From the NCBI GenBank assembly GCA_032622095.1, contig CP136066.1, positions 8,579,784-8,643,783 on the forward strand: a DNA stretch of 64,000 nucleotides, given 5' to 3'. The position numbers and the translations under genes were made by a program. Position 1 is the stretch's first letter. The number at the start of each line of letters is the position of its first letter. Source of the DNA: Siphonodentalium dalli (Eukaryota > Mollusca > Scaphopoda > Gadilida > Siphonodentaliidae). A model generated the notes under the pieces. The model worked only from the letters and a program-made list of their open reading frames with translations, searched no databases and was not told where the DNA came from. Positions 24,181 to 35,021 of the stretch are shown here, one piece after another.

Positions 24181-24732
24181 TTTTATTCTCTAAATCATGC
24201 ACATGAATTAACAAGCTAATGGTACAAGTATAACATAAAGACAATTTTATTAGAGAATGGGATTTGGCAGAAAGCATGATGCTTTTATCAGCCATGTCCC
24301 CATCTTTAGCATTCACAGGTGGTGTCTTTATTGATTATTTATAATGTTCTTTTCCCAGTTAGATTTTGCTTTCATGTTCAATGTTTCTATCTTATTGGCT
24401 TTGTCAGCCATCTGGGGCATAGACTGTCAAACAGTAACTCATCATGAGTCACTGCTGGGCAGTCCATGCATCAGATGACCGGAATTGTTACATGTATGTG
24501 ACCTGACCCCAGACCTAGGCCTCACCCCATCATTTTCTAATAATCGTAGCTCAAAGTTCAAGTTTCGAAATCAAAACGACAAGAGAGTTGTGTCTTATAG
24601 TATTACGAGCAAAATATAATACATGTATACTGAAATATATGATATTTTTCCACTTTTCTAAGTTATACTGTATAATTGGTAACTTCGAAGTCTAGTTTTC
24701 ACACGTTCACGTTGTTTCATAGAGGCAGAATG

Positions 24733-25450
24733 TTTTATTTATTTATAAAGTTTATTTATAAAGTTAGCGACTTAGGAAAAGTTCAATTTGGAAATCGTTC
24801 AGATAAAATTATGAATTTTTGGACCCTCATAAATAAATCTATATTCTCTTCCAATGATAGTTTGTGGCTTCCATGTAGCAAGGTTTTTACTCCTGGTCTT
24901 GTTATTAATCCCCCAAAACACCTATCTCTTTCAACCAAATATCTGCGACAATAAAAAAGAAAATGTTCTGATGTTTCTTTGGCACCACAAATACACAACG
25001 GACTATCTCTCAGACGGTTGCTGAAAAGATCATAGTTTAAATTACTGCATTCCAGTCTTAATCGGCAATGGTATATTTGACTTGCTCTCGTATATGCATA
25101 TTCCAAGTATCTAGGACGCTCTTTGAGGTCACTATTCAAAAATGTTTTGAAGTCTGAGAGTGTTTCACATTTCCTCACTTCTGGTTTTAACTCGTTCCAA
25201 AGATTGATTGTGTGTGGAAGAAATGATTTCTGATAAGTAACTGAGTTGCAGAAAGGTACTCTAAGATCATCTGATCTCGTGTCATATCCACTAGTACTCG
25301 ATATTGTATTCGGAACAGCATTGTATAGATAAGGGGGAGTGAGTTTTTTCGTCATTTTAAAAAAGAGCATGAGTTTAGTCTTTACTCTCCGTTTTGATAA
25401 TTTTTCCCACCCAACTTCTTGAAGAACTGTGCATTTATTACAACTTCATT
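24733..25450 (-). pseudogene. 3' end of a 5'-truncated non-LTR retrotransposon (C-terminal region of the pol ORF)
   Basis: The minus-strand frame is open from about 25440, beginning VLQEVGWEKLSKRRVKTKL, through the Met at 25370 to a stop at 24783. The pattern 'E.GW..L..RR' then 'K..LTPPYL...VP', 'FLPHTINLWNEL' and a final C-x-C-G-x5-H-x5-C cluster (CICGAKETSEHFLFYC) is the conserved tail after the reverse transcriptase in animal non-LTR elements of the Jockey/CR1/I group. The RT domain and everything 5' is missing, as usual for 5' truncation. Downstream, two copies of 'ACTTTATAAATAAA' form a short 3' tail. The 5' break is followed by a fragment of the satellite/MITE end (25455-25515). Function is lost. 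Confidence 0.75.
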
Positions 25451-25454
25451 ACTT

Positions 25455-25515
25455 CAAGATTACTACATGATCTTTAATGCCGCACCAGCGCTGATCTCGT
25501 CGTGAAATGGTTAGG
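25455..25515 (+). repeat. Single unit of the 37-bp satellite / MITE-end sequence
   Basis: 'GATCTTTAATGCCGCACCAG' then 'CGCTGATCTCGTCGTGAAATGGTTA' matches both the end of the 22629-22878 MITE and the monomer of the 45-47 kb satellite. It sits at the truncation point of the retrotransposon fragment. Confidence 0.65.
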
Positions 25516-26542
25516 AATACATATTAAGCCCAATGTCGTTTGATTGTTGTAGAAATATTGGTTTTCATGTTTATTAACTCAATATTACCATGATATAAAC
25601 TTCGTTTGAAATTCAACAAACCAACCGTACATACATGTATACGAAGTGCATTCTCATCGTAAGTTCGTGGCGTAACATATGTGGATATCAAGCTACGACG
25701 AACTGAGGATGTCTGCACATGTGCATAGGAAATAAAAGTGACTGTATGGTCTCCGTTGTGCACCACGAATCCATTGCTTACCGGCTGAATTGGAACTATC
25801 CTACTGTTGAGATGTTCCAACCTAACACCCCATGTCATTGGAAATATCCAACAGACGGCCACTTCAGTAAAAAACGATGAGCAAAAGTATCATTATATTT
25901 GACTTTTTGTTAAAAAAAACGAAAATAACAATTGCCACATTTAATGCTGGCTGGCATATAAAACTATCATACTAAAATTCAACTTATAGTTATCTGGTAA
26001 TTCCCAATGCTAACTATTTAACATGTTGGTCACATTTTAGCATTACACCACCATCGTGGTCGCCACACCCGAGCAGGTGGCTATTGACAATCGGTTCACA
26101 TTAGCAGCACATTCATTAAACTGGCACTGTATCATTCATTTGCATAAGCTGCAACACCAAATAGTGTGTAATGCATGCACAATTCATAGAGAACGCAATC
26201 AATCAGAGGTTGAAGTATAGTCCCAGGCACCCATCTGCGTGCATTTGTCATACCTTCGAGATGTGTCCACAGAGTGGAATTAATAATTAATGATTATCTT
26301 ATTGATTGCGGCCAAAATCATTATAATCAAGCTATTCCATTCCGTTTGTTATCACGGTAGGCATGGACCTCGCTATAGAGTTTATCCGCTGTGGAGGGGT
26401 GTCCATATTAATGATATTATACTTTAGGCTTTCATCAATATCTTCGTTTCATATCTGTCACTAAATGTTGGCGCCCCTTTGATCAGTTCGTATGTAATTA
26501 TCACTGATTAATATTTCAATCAGCCTCGGCGTTTACGCTCAG
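25516..26542. other. Non-coding stretch
   Basis: One minus-strand open frame (25524-25862) includes a possible donor CCG|GTAAGC near 25772, but the sequence shows no domain and the candidate exon would be only about 80 nt. I do not call it. Confidence 0.35.
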
Positions 26543-26713
26543 GTGGAGAAAAGTTATGACCAGAGAAGATCACCTGCGAATAAGGCTAGATATGTGATCC
26601 GTCTGAGGACATTCAACGTGAAAAGGCGTCATGAGGAGTTTGATCACCAAAGAGTTAACATGGTTAACAACGCAGTTAACATTGTCAAAGAGATTAGTGA
26701 GAATGATGCAACA
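26543..26713 (+). CDS. Possible internal exon of an unidentified gene
   Basis: On the plus strand a tract GCGTTTACGCTCAG acts as a plausible acceptor, and GCAACA|GTGAGT is a good donor. Between them are 57 complete codons without a stop, in phase 0 at both ends. The peptide starts VEKSYDQRRSPANKARYVIR and ends NIVKEISENDAT. It is hydrophilic and helix-prone, with charged residues spread as in coding sequence. I do not recognise the family and see no partner exon nearby, so it could be an isolated exon of a plus-strand gene with large introns or a chance frame. Confidence 0.3.
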
Positions 26714-28778
26714 GTGAGTATCGTTTCTTTTGGTGTAAACAATATTTATTCCCAGTACAAAAACGTTTAATGTTTTAACAAAAATACTAATGGATGATTA
26801 TGGGTGATTGGAATGGGATGAGACAACAAGCCTATTGTGGCTTTTTTGTAAGTCCTCTCCCAGATCGCTCAAATTTCCCGAACGACATAAGGCCGTTCGG
26901 GGCGAGTCAGGCGGGAATTTGGGCTGGTTTGTTACTCAGTGGTGAATTTAATATAGATCACACTCAAAAACAGATAGCAAGAGGTAAGATTAGAAGTGGA
27001 GTGGGGTAAGATTGGGGAATTGAAGATAAACAATGAAATGAAAGGACAGTAGTTAGATTTAAGAGAGTTTATAAAGAGAGGATGGTCAGTGGGGGGGGGA
27101 TTGACACACGGCTGTTGAATTGTGTGGTAATTGTGTATTACTGGGCGTACAGAGACTACATGAGTTCATTTCCTTTCTGCGGCGGTTTGGGGTCGATACC
27201 TCGAGTTATGTAGTTGATGTATGCGGGAGTGTTAATGCTAATTGTGCGGACCGTATTGGAAACCTGTTAGTCAATTCGAGAACATTTAGACGTTTCGTAT
27301 ACTATATAGACATAACCATGGATACGCTGCGATGGACATTCGGTATTTATCACATGGGATAACGCTAGTGTCAGTAATATGACGAACACCTTATCAAATA
27401 CAAATGTAGTGAAGGACAATGCATTACAGATTATACATAGTGTTCTTAAAACACTAAAATGTTTCACATGTCAGTACACATTAAGTTAAAATAATAATAA
27501 AAAAAACAGATTCCCATTGCTGGTGCACAACCCTAAACCCAAACCCTAATCCTAAACCTATTGACCGAAACATGTAGGAATGAAAGCTCTGACTAAATTA
27601 AGCATGTTGCGAAAATGGTCTAAGTCGAAAAAGGGGGATAACTCCACTAGAAAAATGTCAGACAGACAAATTTGTGTCCACTACGACGGATGGACGGACG
27701 ACGGACGGACAAGCTGATTCCAGTATACACCCCCTAACTTCGTTGCGGGGGGGGGGGATATAATAACTGACCCAGAAGATGATTATGATTTCTCTATTTA
27801 GATGATAATAAGAACATGTAATGATCTTCATGATGTTTAGTGCAAGTTTATCACAAATCAGTTAAACAATACGTTTATGTTTACCACAGCGACAATCTTT
27901 GATACATTTACCGACCGAATGAGGCACCGAAATAAGCGACTACTATAATTATATAATTATAGCTGAAAGTCAGAGGCTCCCGTCGGGATCATTTAGTTTA
28001 AACAGTATGTATTCCATGAACTATTGCAAAATGTCAGATATAGAAAAAAAAAAAAAACAATATGTTATCATGGAATGGATTCAACATCAAGCATTGTGCT
28101 TATATTAGTCGTTTCCGAGAAAATAATGTAACAAATGATCCCACGAGAACGTATGACGTGAAATCGACATATTAACTAGTCTTGCAAATCCACCCCACCA
28201 GGAGGCATTCAAGCAAAGCACGATGTATCAAATAAACTTGCAAAGAGTTAATATAGTTTTTTATCATATGACTCAATCATTATTTACGTTGGAAAGTATG
28301 TCATAAATCAATTTCATATCAATTACTAGTTCATATCACCTTCCGATAATTTTATTGGTTTGTTGACAAAACGTGTGTTCTGATTGGCTGAATGGCTGCC
28401 GGGGCCGAGCCGCATCTCTAACTAAATGCAGGTCAAATTCGTGCGCGTCAATCAACGCGATGCCGAAATTCTAGCAATTATAATCTTGAAATATATAGTT
28501 TTGGACATTGGTGTACGACAAATAGAATATGTAATTCGTATTTATCTAATAAACATAAGATATAATGTCACAAACTGAGAACAGAATAGCGCACTATATC
28601 TTCGCGTGCATATTATTTCTGCTAGTTCACCAGGTGTGATTGGACTTCCGGTGCAATGAAGTGACGTCACATTAACCTTTTGCTGCCGATGTCATATAGA
28701 TATTTAGTGATTTGTGTGCGTTTTGGACATCATAATCAATTTATAGGTGTCATATGATAAATAGAATATGTAATTCGT
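26714..28778. other. Non-coding stretch
   Basis: No exon is recognised. It contains the dispersed repeat tail at 27600-27770. Near 28504-28560 and 28728-28790 the phrase 'AATAGAATATGTAATTCGT' occurs twice, suggesting that the foldback at 28779-28903 belongs to a larger decayed element. Confidence 0.4.
27600..27770 (+). repeat. Dispersed repeat tail (GGACGGACGG ... CCCCCTAACTTCGTTGCGGG)
   Basis: 'GATGGACGGACGACGGACGG' is followed by 'CCAGTATACACCCCCTAACT' and a G-run. I recognise this arrangement as the end of a repeat common in molluscan genomes; this rests on memory, and no copy elsewhere in the window proves the boundaries. Confidence 0.45.
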
Positions 28779-28903
28779 GTTTCTCTCATATGATATTTAT
28801 TAAACTCGTCACGAATTTTCAGTTTTCTCTCGCCGGAGGCTCGAGAAAACTGAAAATTCTTAGACTCGTTTCATAAATATCATATGAGAGAAACACTCAT
28901 TTC
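28779..28903. repeat. Long hairpin (foldback)
   Basis: Arms of about 55 bp containing 'TTTCTCTCATATGATATTTA' and 'GAATTTTCAGTTTTCTC' are inverted around a short loop 'TCGCCGGAGGCTC'. It forms a strong hairpin on either strand. It lies about 55 bp before the TAA-flanked element. Confidence 0.85.
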
Positions 28904-28960
28904 ATATCCTCTATATCTATATGTCATGCCAGTGGTGCGATAATTAGTGTTTCTTTCTAA

Positions 28961-30229
28961 GGCCACTGTTTTTTTATTAGTTGGTTCGCGGATCCGACGG
29001 AGTCATTTTTTTCTTCGGTTTTTAGAAAAAAATAAAAATGTGTTTCGAACTTTTTTTTATTGACGCCGACCCGTTTTTTCCGCACTAAAAATTTTATTTT
29101 ATTAAAACAAATGAGAAAAATCGCTTTGTGTACCGTTTGTAGGAACGGATTAATTTTGGCGACGTTTCGCATCCGTGTTTTCTGCATCACTTCCGCTACT
29201 ATGTAATCTAGAAAAACGCTAGGCTACTTTCGTTTTTTTCGAAATGGGGAAAGCAGTTGTCATTTCGGAAAACAGGACCATACGAAAACAGCTGAAATGT
29301 GTTTATCCCAAAAATTACAGTTCGAGAGCTGTTCTCGTTTGTCGAGGACGATGCATTGATTCGTCGTGACTACTTTGGTGGTCTTACCGAACAATTTACC
29401 GAGGGGTCACCGAAATCGAGGAGCCCGGCGTTCCAGTGTCGGTACTCAGGCTCAGTTCATAATTTGGAAACAATTGTTGAGTTGACGATTTTATTTGACA
29501 TTTATAGCAAAGTATATTTTACATATTATACACATTTGATATAACACAGTGCCACATAGATGTAATATAAATTCACATGTATATTACACATATTTGACAT
29601 TTATAGCCAAGTATATTTTACATGACTTCTCCTGTGTTCAAAGTATATTTTACATGACTTCTCCTATATTCATACACATTTGATATAATATAGTGCCACA
29701 TAGATGTAATATAAATTCACATATATATTACACCTATTTGACATTTATAGCAACGTACATTTTACATGACTTCTCCTGTATTCAAAGTATATTTTACATG
29801 ACTTCTCCTGTATTCATACACATTTGATATAATATAGTGCCACATAGATGTAATATAAATTCACATATATATTACACCTCTATGGCACTGTATTATATTA
29901 AATTCATATAGGATGTAAAATGTATATACTGTATAATGTCAAATAAAATCAACTAGTTTTGTGGGTTTTTTTCGCTATGTTATATTTAAAGAGTATTAAA
30001 AGTGATTACAAACATATATCAACCTTGTTTTTCTAGTCAGATCAAGTATATAGCTGTATATTGATATGCCAATAATAAATGTAAGATAATAGATATGATA
30101 CAAAGTTATTTTCTGACCATTTTCCTTTTATTTGAAAATTTTGAGTGTTTTCCATCTTTTTTTTCCGACCGACCGACCCAACTTTTCCAGAAAAAATTCC
30201 GCGAACCAACTAATAAAAAAACAGTGGCC
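28961..30229. mobile_element. PIF/Harbinger-like DNA transposon, 1.27 kb, transposase not seen
   Basis: The two ends are a perfect inverted repeat of about 33 bp, beginning GGCCACTGTTTTTTTATTAG and ending with GTTCGCGGA. TAA flanks each end (28958-28960 and 30230-30232), fitting the 3-bp TWA duplication of PIF/Harbinger elements. The interior has no recognisable transposase. An open frame at 29299-29544 (KITVRELFSFVEDDAL onward) has unusual amino-acid composition for this region and could be captured host sequence. A 144-bp tandem repeat fills 29500-29895. Confidence 0.75.
29500..29895 (+). repeat. 144-bp tandem repeat, about 2.7 copies
   Basis: 'GTGCCACATAGATGTAATAT' recurs at about 29550, 29694 and 29838, each with 'GACATTTATAGC' and 'TTTACATGACTTCTCCT' in the same relative place. 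It lies inside the 28961-30229 element. Confidence 0.85.
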
Positions 30230-30397
30230 TAAACAGCTCGACCGACATTCAGGTGGATATTGCATAGTGATCACATGGAACAGTTGATATGGTACATCAA
30301 CTGATTTAACAATTGAATTGAACACATCGTCTATGCAAGCACACGTGGCTGTCATGTGATGCCGCTCTTTTTATAACCTTTCTCCTCTGTTCTAACT

Positions 30398-30486
30398 AGG
30401 ATTAACTGTCATGTGGACATACAAGTTATGACCACTTACCTCACGGTTACATCTCCATAAAAACAGTCCACATGACAGTTAATCCT
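30398..30486. repeat. Short perfect inverted repeat
   Basis: AGGATTAACTGTCATGTGGA (30398 onward) is repeated in perfect inversion ending at 30486, with 47 bp between the arms. It may be a minimal MITE or a decayed one. Confidence 0.7.
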
Positions 30487-32320
30487 TATATTTATATACA
30501 TTTAGCGAAAAAGCCACTTTTGTAAATATATTTAAATCGAAAAGTGTATCGTGACAAGATCAGCCCAAAATACACAATAGCACCCTTGGCAAAAGTTAAT
30601 AGGAACAATTTCTCTTCATGTTGAAACCCGATGATGTATTAAGTCAATCCTGCGCGAGTCCAAATGCGCCCAAAACATTACGCGTTCGTCTTTCCAAACC
30701 TAATGACGTATCGATGGTGTTATTAGCTTGGTGTTATGAGGCGTTACGCATTCACCGAGAAATAACTGCAACTAGCCACGTGGGCGCCGACCAATCAGAA
30801 TGCTGGATTTAGTGATGACAACACTTAGTGTGTAAATATACGACAATGATAGTTTCTAAAAATGACCAACATTGTTTGATGAGTTCATTTGTATTATATT
30901 CGATTTATTAGATGGAAAACGTTATCATGCGGTAGCATGTGATGTTAACTTCACACGGTAAAATCATTGCTTTGTTAAATTCCAATAGAATAGTCTTTTG
31001 AGTAGATGGGAGGTCATTATATTGCAAAACACCGTTGTGTATGTATATAACCATACCATTACTGTTACTCTTGAACATTGCTATTTGAACGAAATGTATC
31101 AACCATAATTATGGTAAACCCGTAACACTCAATTATTTGAAATAAATAAAGTTCTAAACAGGGACGTTGCTAAAAGTTTCGGGTGAAGGAGAATATCACT
31201 CAATATGTTTGACCATCCCGGGCGCTTCGCGCACAACTACCCCTTCTCTCATAACTAAAAGGGTACCCGTTGAGCGGTGTGGATGTCCACATTGGAATTT
31301 CAGAGTGCTGACCCCTCACTCACACAGCCCATAACTTGACCAAACTCCCAAATGCCAAACTTCCTTGTGCACATCATATTTGATTGCAATTTTACAACTG
31401 ATACCTCAAGTTTTCCATCTGATGAATATTTCCAACCTGAGATGCCTCCTTTTTACTACCGACCAACCCCATTTAAATATACACTTATTTTATTTCCCGC
31501 TATCTTTGGACCCTACACACCAAAAATATCAGATTAGTCCGGTGGTTTCAGAGAAGAAAATAGATTAAACCGTTTCATATAACCGTGATTTAGTTGGATA
31601 TACAAGTTGTAAAGTCCACTTGGCCCGTCATTTGTCGACTCCGTTTTAACAAATATGTATCGCCGCCACATAAGGACCCTCCATACCATATATGAGCTTA
31701 CTCGGTCCGATGACTATGTTGCAAAAGAGTTATGTCCCTGGTCGGTCTTATTGGATCTGGTGACCCTATTTGAACAAATCTGAATCCCGATCACCAAAGG
31801 AACCTCCATATTAAATATAAACTTCATTCACATTTTGAAAAGTAAAATATTCCAGCTAGTGGTCGTGATTCACATTTTTTATGAGGCAGAGTATGGGAGA
31901 AAAGAGTCAGCCTAGATTGTGTCACTACAAGTAAGAATATACGCGCCTTCTGCAATAGCGGATCCTATAAATACCAATACGTGCAGCAGATTGTGTTCAG
32001 TCGAGGAATTGTAAAACATGTTTAATAATTAATTTTTAAAAGCGTGGCTTACAAAGCAGTCATACAGTTAACATATTTATGATCACAGCTTCAGATAAAT
32101 GAAATGCATTACATGAATGTTAGCGGATATTCAAAGTCCAAGTCAAACGTTCACGTAAAGTCGATTGTTATGAATGAATATACCCGGAGGCAAACTTGGG
32201 TATCATTACCACCATAGAAATATATGATCGTTCAACCATGCATTATGAAACATTGATGTTTAAACACATCCCACATCGACCAAACGCCGAACATTTTTCA
32301 TTGATTTCGTTGTCGCCACG
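30487..32320. other. Non-coding stretch with a dispersed-repeat C fragment
   Basis: At about 31160-31500 the words 'CAGGGACGTTGCTA', 'GTCCACATTGGAATTTC', 'GACCAAACTCCCA' and 'ACTGATACCTCAAGTTTTCC' match the repeat C family of 42860-43350. No exon is recognised. Confidence 0.45.
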
Positions 32321-32566
32321 TGAATATCACCCAATTCGGATCAGGATCCATCTGTAATACTTCTTTGTATCTATCTATACTCACTCTGCCATCTTCTAGC
32401 ACGATCTTCGTATTCTTTCTTTTCTCTCATCTCTGTCTCTTTCTCCGTTCGCGCCTCCTCTTCCCTCACTTCTGTTCCCGGCCGATTCGCCCCACTTCCG
32501 GTCGTCCCGTGGACGATCGTATCGGTCGTGGTTGATCGTAGCGGTTACACACCTCCACCCGTCACA
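32321..32566 (-). mobile_element. Candidate 3' LTR of the Ty3-type element
   Basis: On the minus strand, about 290 bp after the end of the pol frame, a segment begins TGTGACGGGTGGAGGTG and ends GTGATATTCA. TG...CA ends and a length of 246 bp are right for a short LTR. It contains a purine-rich stretch (32395-32470). It is followed by CGTGGCGACAACG, which resembles a primer-binding-site context and would fit tandem or recombined copies. No second LTR is in the window to test it. Confidence 0.3.
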
Positions 32567-32856
32567 AGAACATGACCTCATGTTCTCATCATAAAAACAC
32601 AACTGTACACCGTCCTTATTTTAGACAGGCTGAAAGTCTATACAATAAATAAAATTATAACAACTGTACACTGTCCAATCAGATGTATACTATTGGAACA
32701 GGGCTAAATCTGTATATTTAAAAAGGTTACCACTGTGGTAACAATATACACTACTCATAACAGAGATACTATTAGATTGTCAGTAGGAATACACTTTAAT
32801 CGAAGAGCCAATTTCTCCCAGCTATAACTGATATGGATATACCTGCCTGTGAACTA

Positions 32857-34607
32857 CTAGGATAACTCATAATCCTGCAAATGACTAGGAGTTTTTGTCA
32901 AACGACCGGATCTGGTCCTTTGAGAATCTGTATGAGACAAACCTTGATTGTTGTTTACACTATTGGGCAATGTGTCAGAGTTGACTGTCTGAGAAATGAT
33001 ATCAGTAGCAGTGGATTCAACCAAAGACGCCCTACCTTCATCAATGATGTTTTGTGCAGAATCATTTTCTGACAACCTGGGAGTTGATATTGATATGTCG
33101 TCGGTGACAACATCACCAGTCTGAGCAGGTAGCCCTACATCCGATACCACAATAATCAATTCAGATGGGATTTGACTAACCTTATTTGACTCTCGCAACT
33201 GGCAGTGTTTCCTGTACATTAACAGGACTACTATCGTTAATTCCTGTCTGATCATCAGGACCAACTCCATTCGACATTTCTCCTGCAGTACTGAGGACAC
33301 CCTTGAATGGCTTCATACGCTCATAATGGATAATTCTCCTTTGCTGACCGCCTATCAGTTTCACACGGTATACTATATCGGATATCTTTTTACAGATGGA
33401 GAATTGTCCCACCCAATTTCTACTAAGCTTGGGGGAATAACCCTTTTTGGAGAATGGCTTATACACCATGACCAAATCTCCAATGTTGTATAATGGACCT
33501 CTTTGATGTTTGTCATAAAAATGTTTCTGACGTTCCTGTGCCAACTTAGCATTTTCACGAACTCGTCTATAGCTATCATCCATATCTTTCCTCAACTTAT
33601 TCACATATTCAATGGTGCTGTCAAATCTCTCCTCGCTACCCCCATACATAATATCTAATGGAAGTGTTACATCTCTACCAAACATAAGGAAATATGGTGT
33701 ATACTTAGTGGATGACTGAATGCTTGATCGGTAAGCCAGCAAGGCATGTGGAATACATCTATCCCAATCTCTTTGTTTCGCTGATACCATGGATTTAAGC
33801 ATACCAACCAATGTTCTATTCAATCTCTCAACTAAGCCATCAGACTGGATGATATGGTGTTGTCCGAGTTTTGTGGTTAGCAAGAAGCTCACACATCTTC
33901 TTAAACAACTTGGAATTGAATTCGGCACCCTGATCAGAATGTATTTTAGCAGGAACTCCAAACCGACAAAATATGTCTCTTACTAATATATCTGCAACTG
34001 ACTTTGCTGTGTGATTTGGTAGGGCAAAAGCTTCAGGCCACTTGGTAAAGTAATCAGATATAACCAACATATATTTATTACCCCTCTCTGTTTCTGGAAG
34101 TGGTCCAACAATATCCAGGGCCATTCGTTCCCATGGGTAACTAGCCCGATCTGTTGTCATTGCGCCCCTTGCCTTCACGGGTGGAGGTTTACAGGTAGCA
34201 CAAGTTGTGCATGACCAACACCACTGTTCGACATCCTTAACCATATCATACCAATAAAATCTGCTTTACAACTTGGATAATGTCTTTTCAGCACCCAAAT
34301 GACCACCTGATATTCCATCATGAGCTTCTTTTATCACATCTTCTTTGATCATGTATGGTACTACTGTTTGCCGTAATGTTACTTGGCATGTATCATTCTC
34401 CCATTTCCGGTGCAGAACTCGTCCCTCCATCGATAGTCGATTCCATTGGGACCACACACTTTTTAGTACTTTGCTGCACCCAACAGGACATGCAGGTCTA
34501 TCTGTGCTCTCTGACTGTTTCATCATTTCTACCATTTGACTGAGTGGAAATCGATCAATGCCCTCTATTGAACAATTCCGTTCAGAATTTCTGACTCATC
34601 ACTGAAT
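32857..34607 (-). pseudogene. Broken 3' part of a Ty3/gypsy-type pol (integrase)
   Basis: Read on the minus strand. 34535-34266 has the start of the zinc-binding region (HDGISGGHLG). 34244-33840 has its cysteines (CWSCTTCATCK), the first catalytic Asp region (MALDIVGPLP) and the second (IHSDQGAEF). 33961-33182 has the catalytic Glu region (GLVERLNRT), the linker DKHQRGPLYNIGDLVMV and the GPY/F-like module (NWVGQFSI). 33300-32857 ends in TRSGRLTKTPSHLQDY, typical of the C-terminus. The frame is broken by an in-frame stop at 34266-34268, a frameshift near 33845-33850 and another near 33190-33300. Protease, reverse transcriptase and RNase H are absent, and the frame is closed 5' of 34607. It is a dead fragment. 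A chromodomain is not seen. Confidence 0.85.
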
Positions 34608-34764
34608 ATTAATGATGTTCACTACCTGAACCTGTATTACCATGCTTTGGTGATTCTCTGTTAAAGACATATTATGGATTTGTTCGGGTGTGTGAAATTG
34701 ATCAGATAGTAAGTACCCAGGTGATACGGTAACTTAAGGGATGTAGCATTCTACTAACATTGCC

Positions 34765-35015
34765 GAAAATTTTAAAGAAATCGACCATGACACTGCATCG
34801 AAAACATCGTCTGAACTACGCTCAATTGTAAATATTTACATCTCGATTTGGGACGCAACTATCGTCGATAAACAATACAAATGATTTCGCTGTCGAGAGT
34901 CATTATATTTAATTAATATATAAGGCTGACAGTGTGTGTTGTCAATTTGGATTAATATTTATGAAAAAATAACTACTTTGAGCAAGATTGTTCTCAATTT
35001 CTATTTGCTCACGCA
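34765..35015 (+). repeat. Dispersed repeat D, copy 2
   Basis: Inverted match of 11765-12010. It ends at 'CGGAGTGTTTCACACCAC', immediately where the reverse-transcriptase fragment begins, so the repeat may be the 5' region of that retrotransposon or its insertion target. Confidence 0.7.
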
Positions 35016-35021
35016 ATCGGA

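Noticed and set aside
25524-25862. Minus-strand 112-residue frame with a GTAAGC donor-like site
   Set aside because: The candidate exon would be about 80 nt with a weak acceptor and no homology that I recognise.
27528-27560. Telomere-like AACCCTAAACCCAAACCCTAA
   Set aside because: Only about four degenerate units, not TTAGGG-perfect, and internal to the sequence. Too short to call an interstitial telomere.
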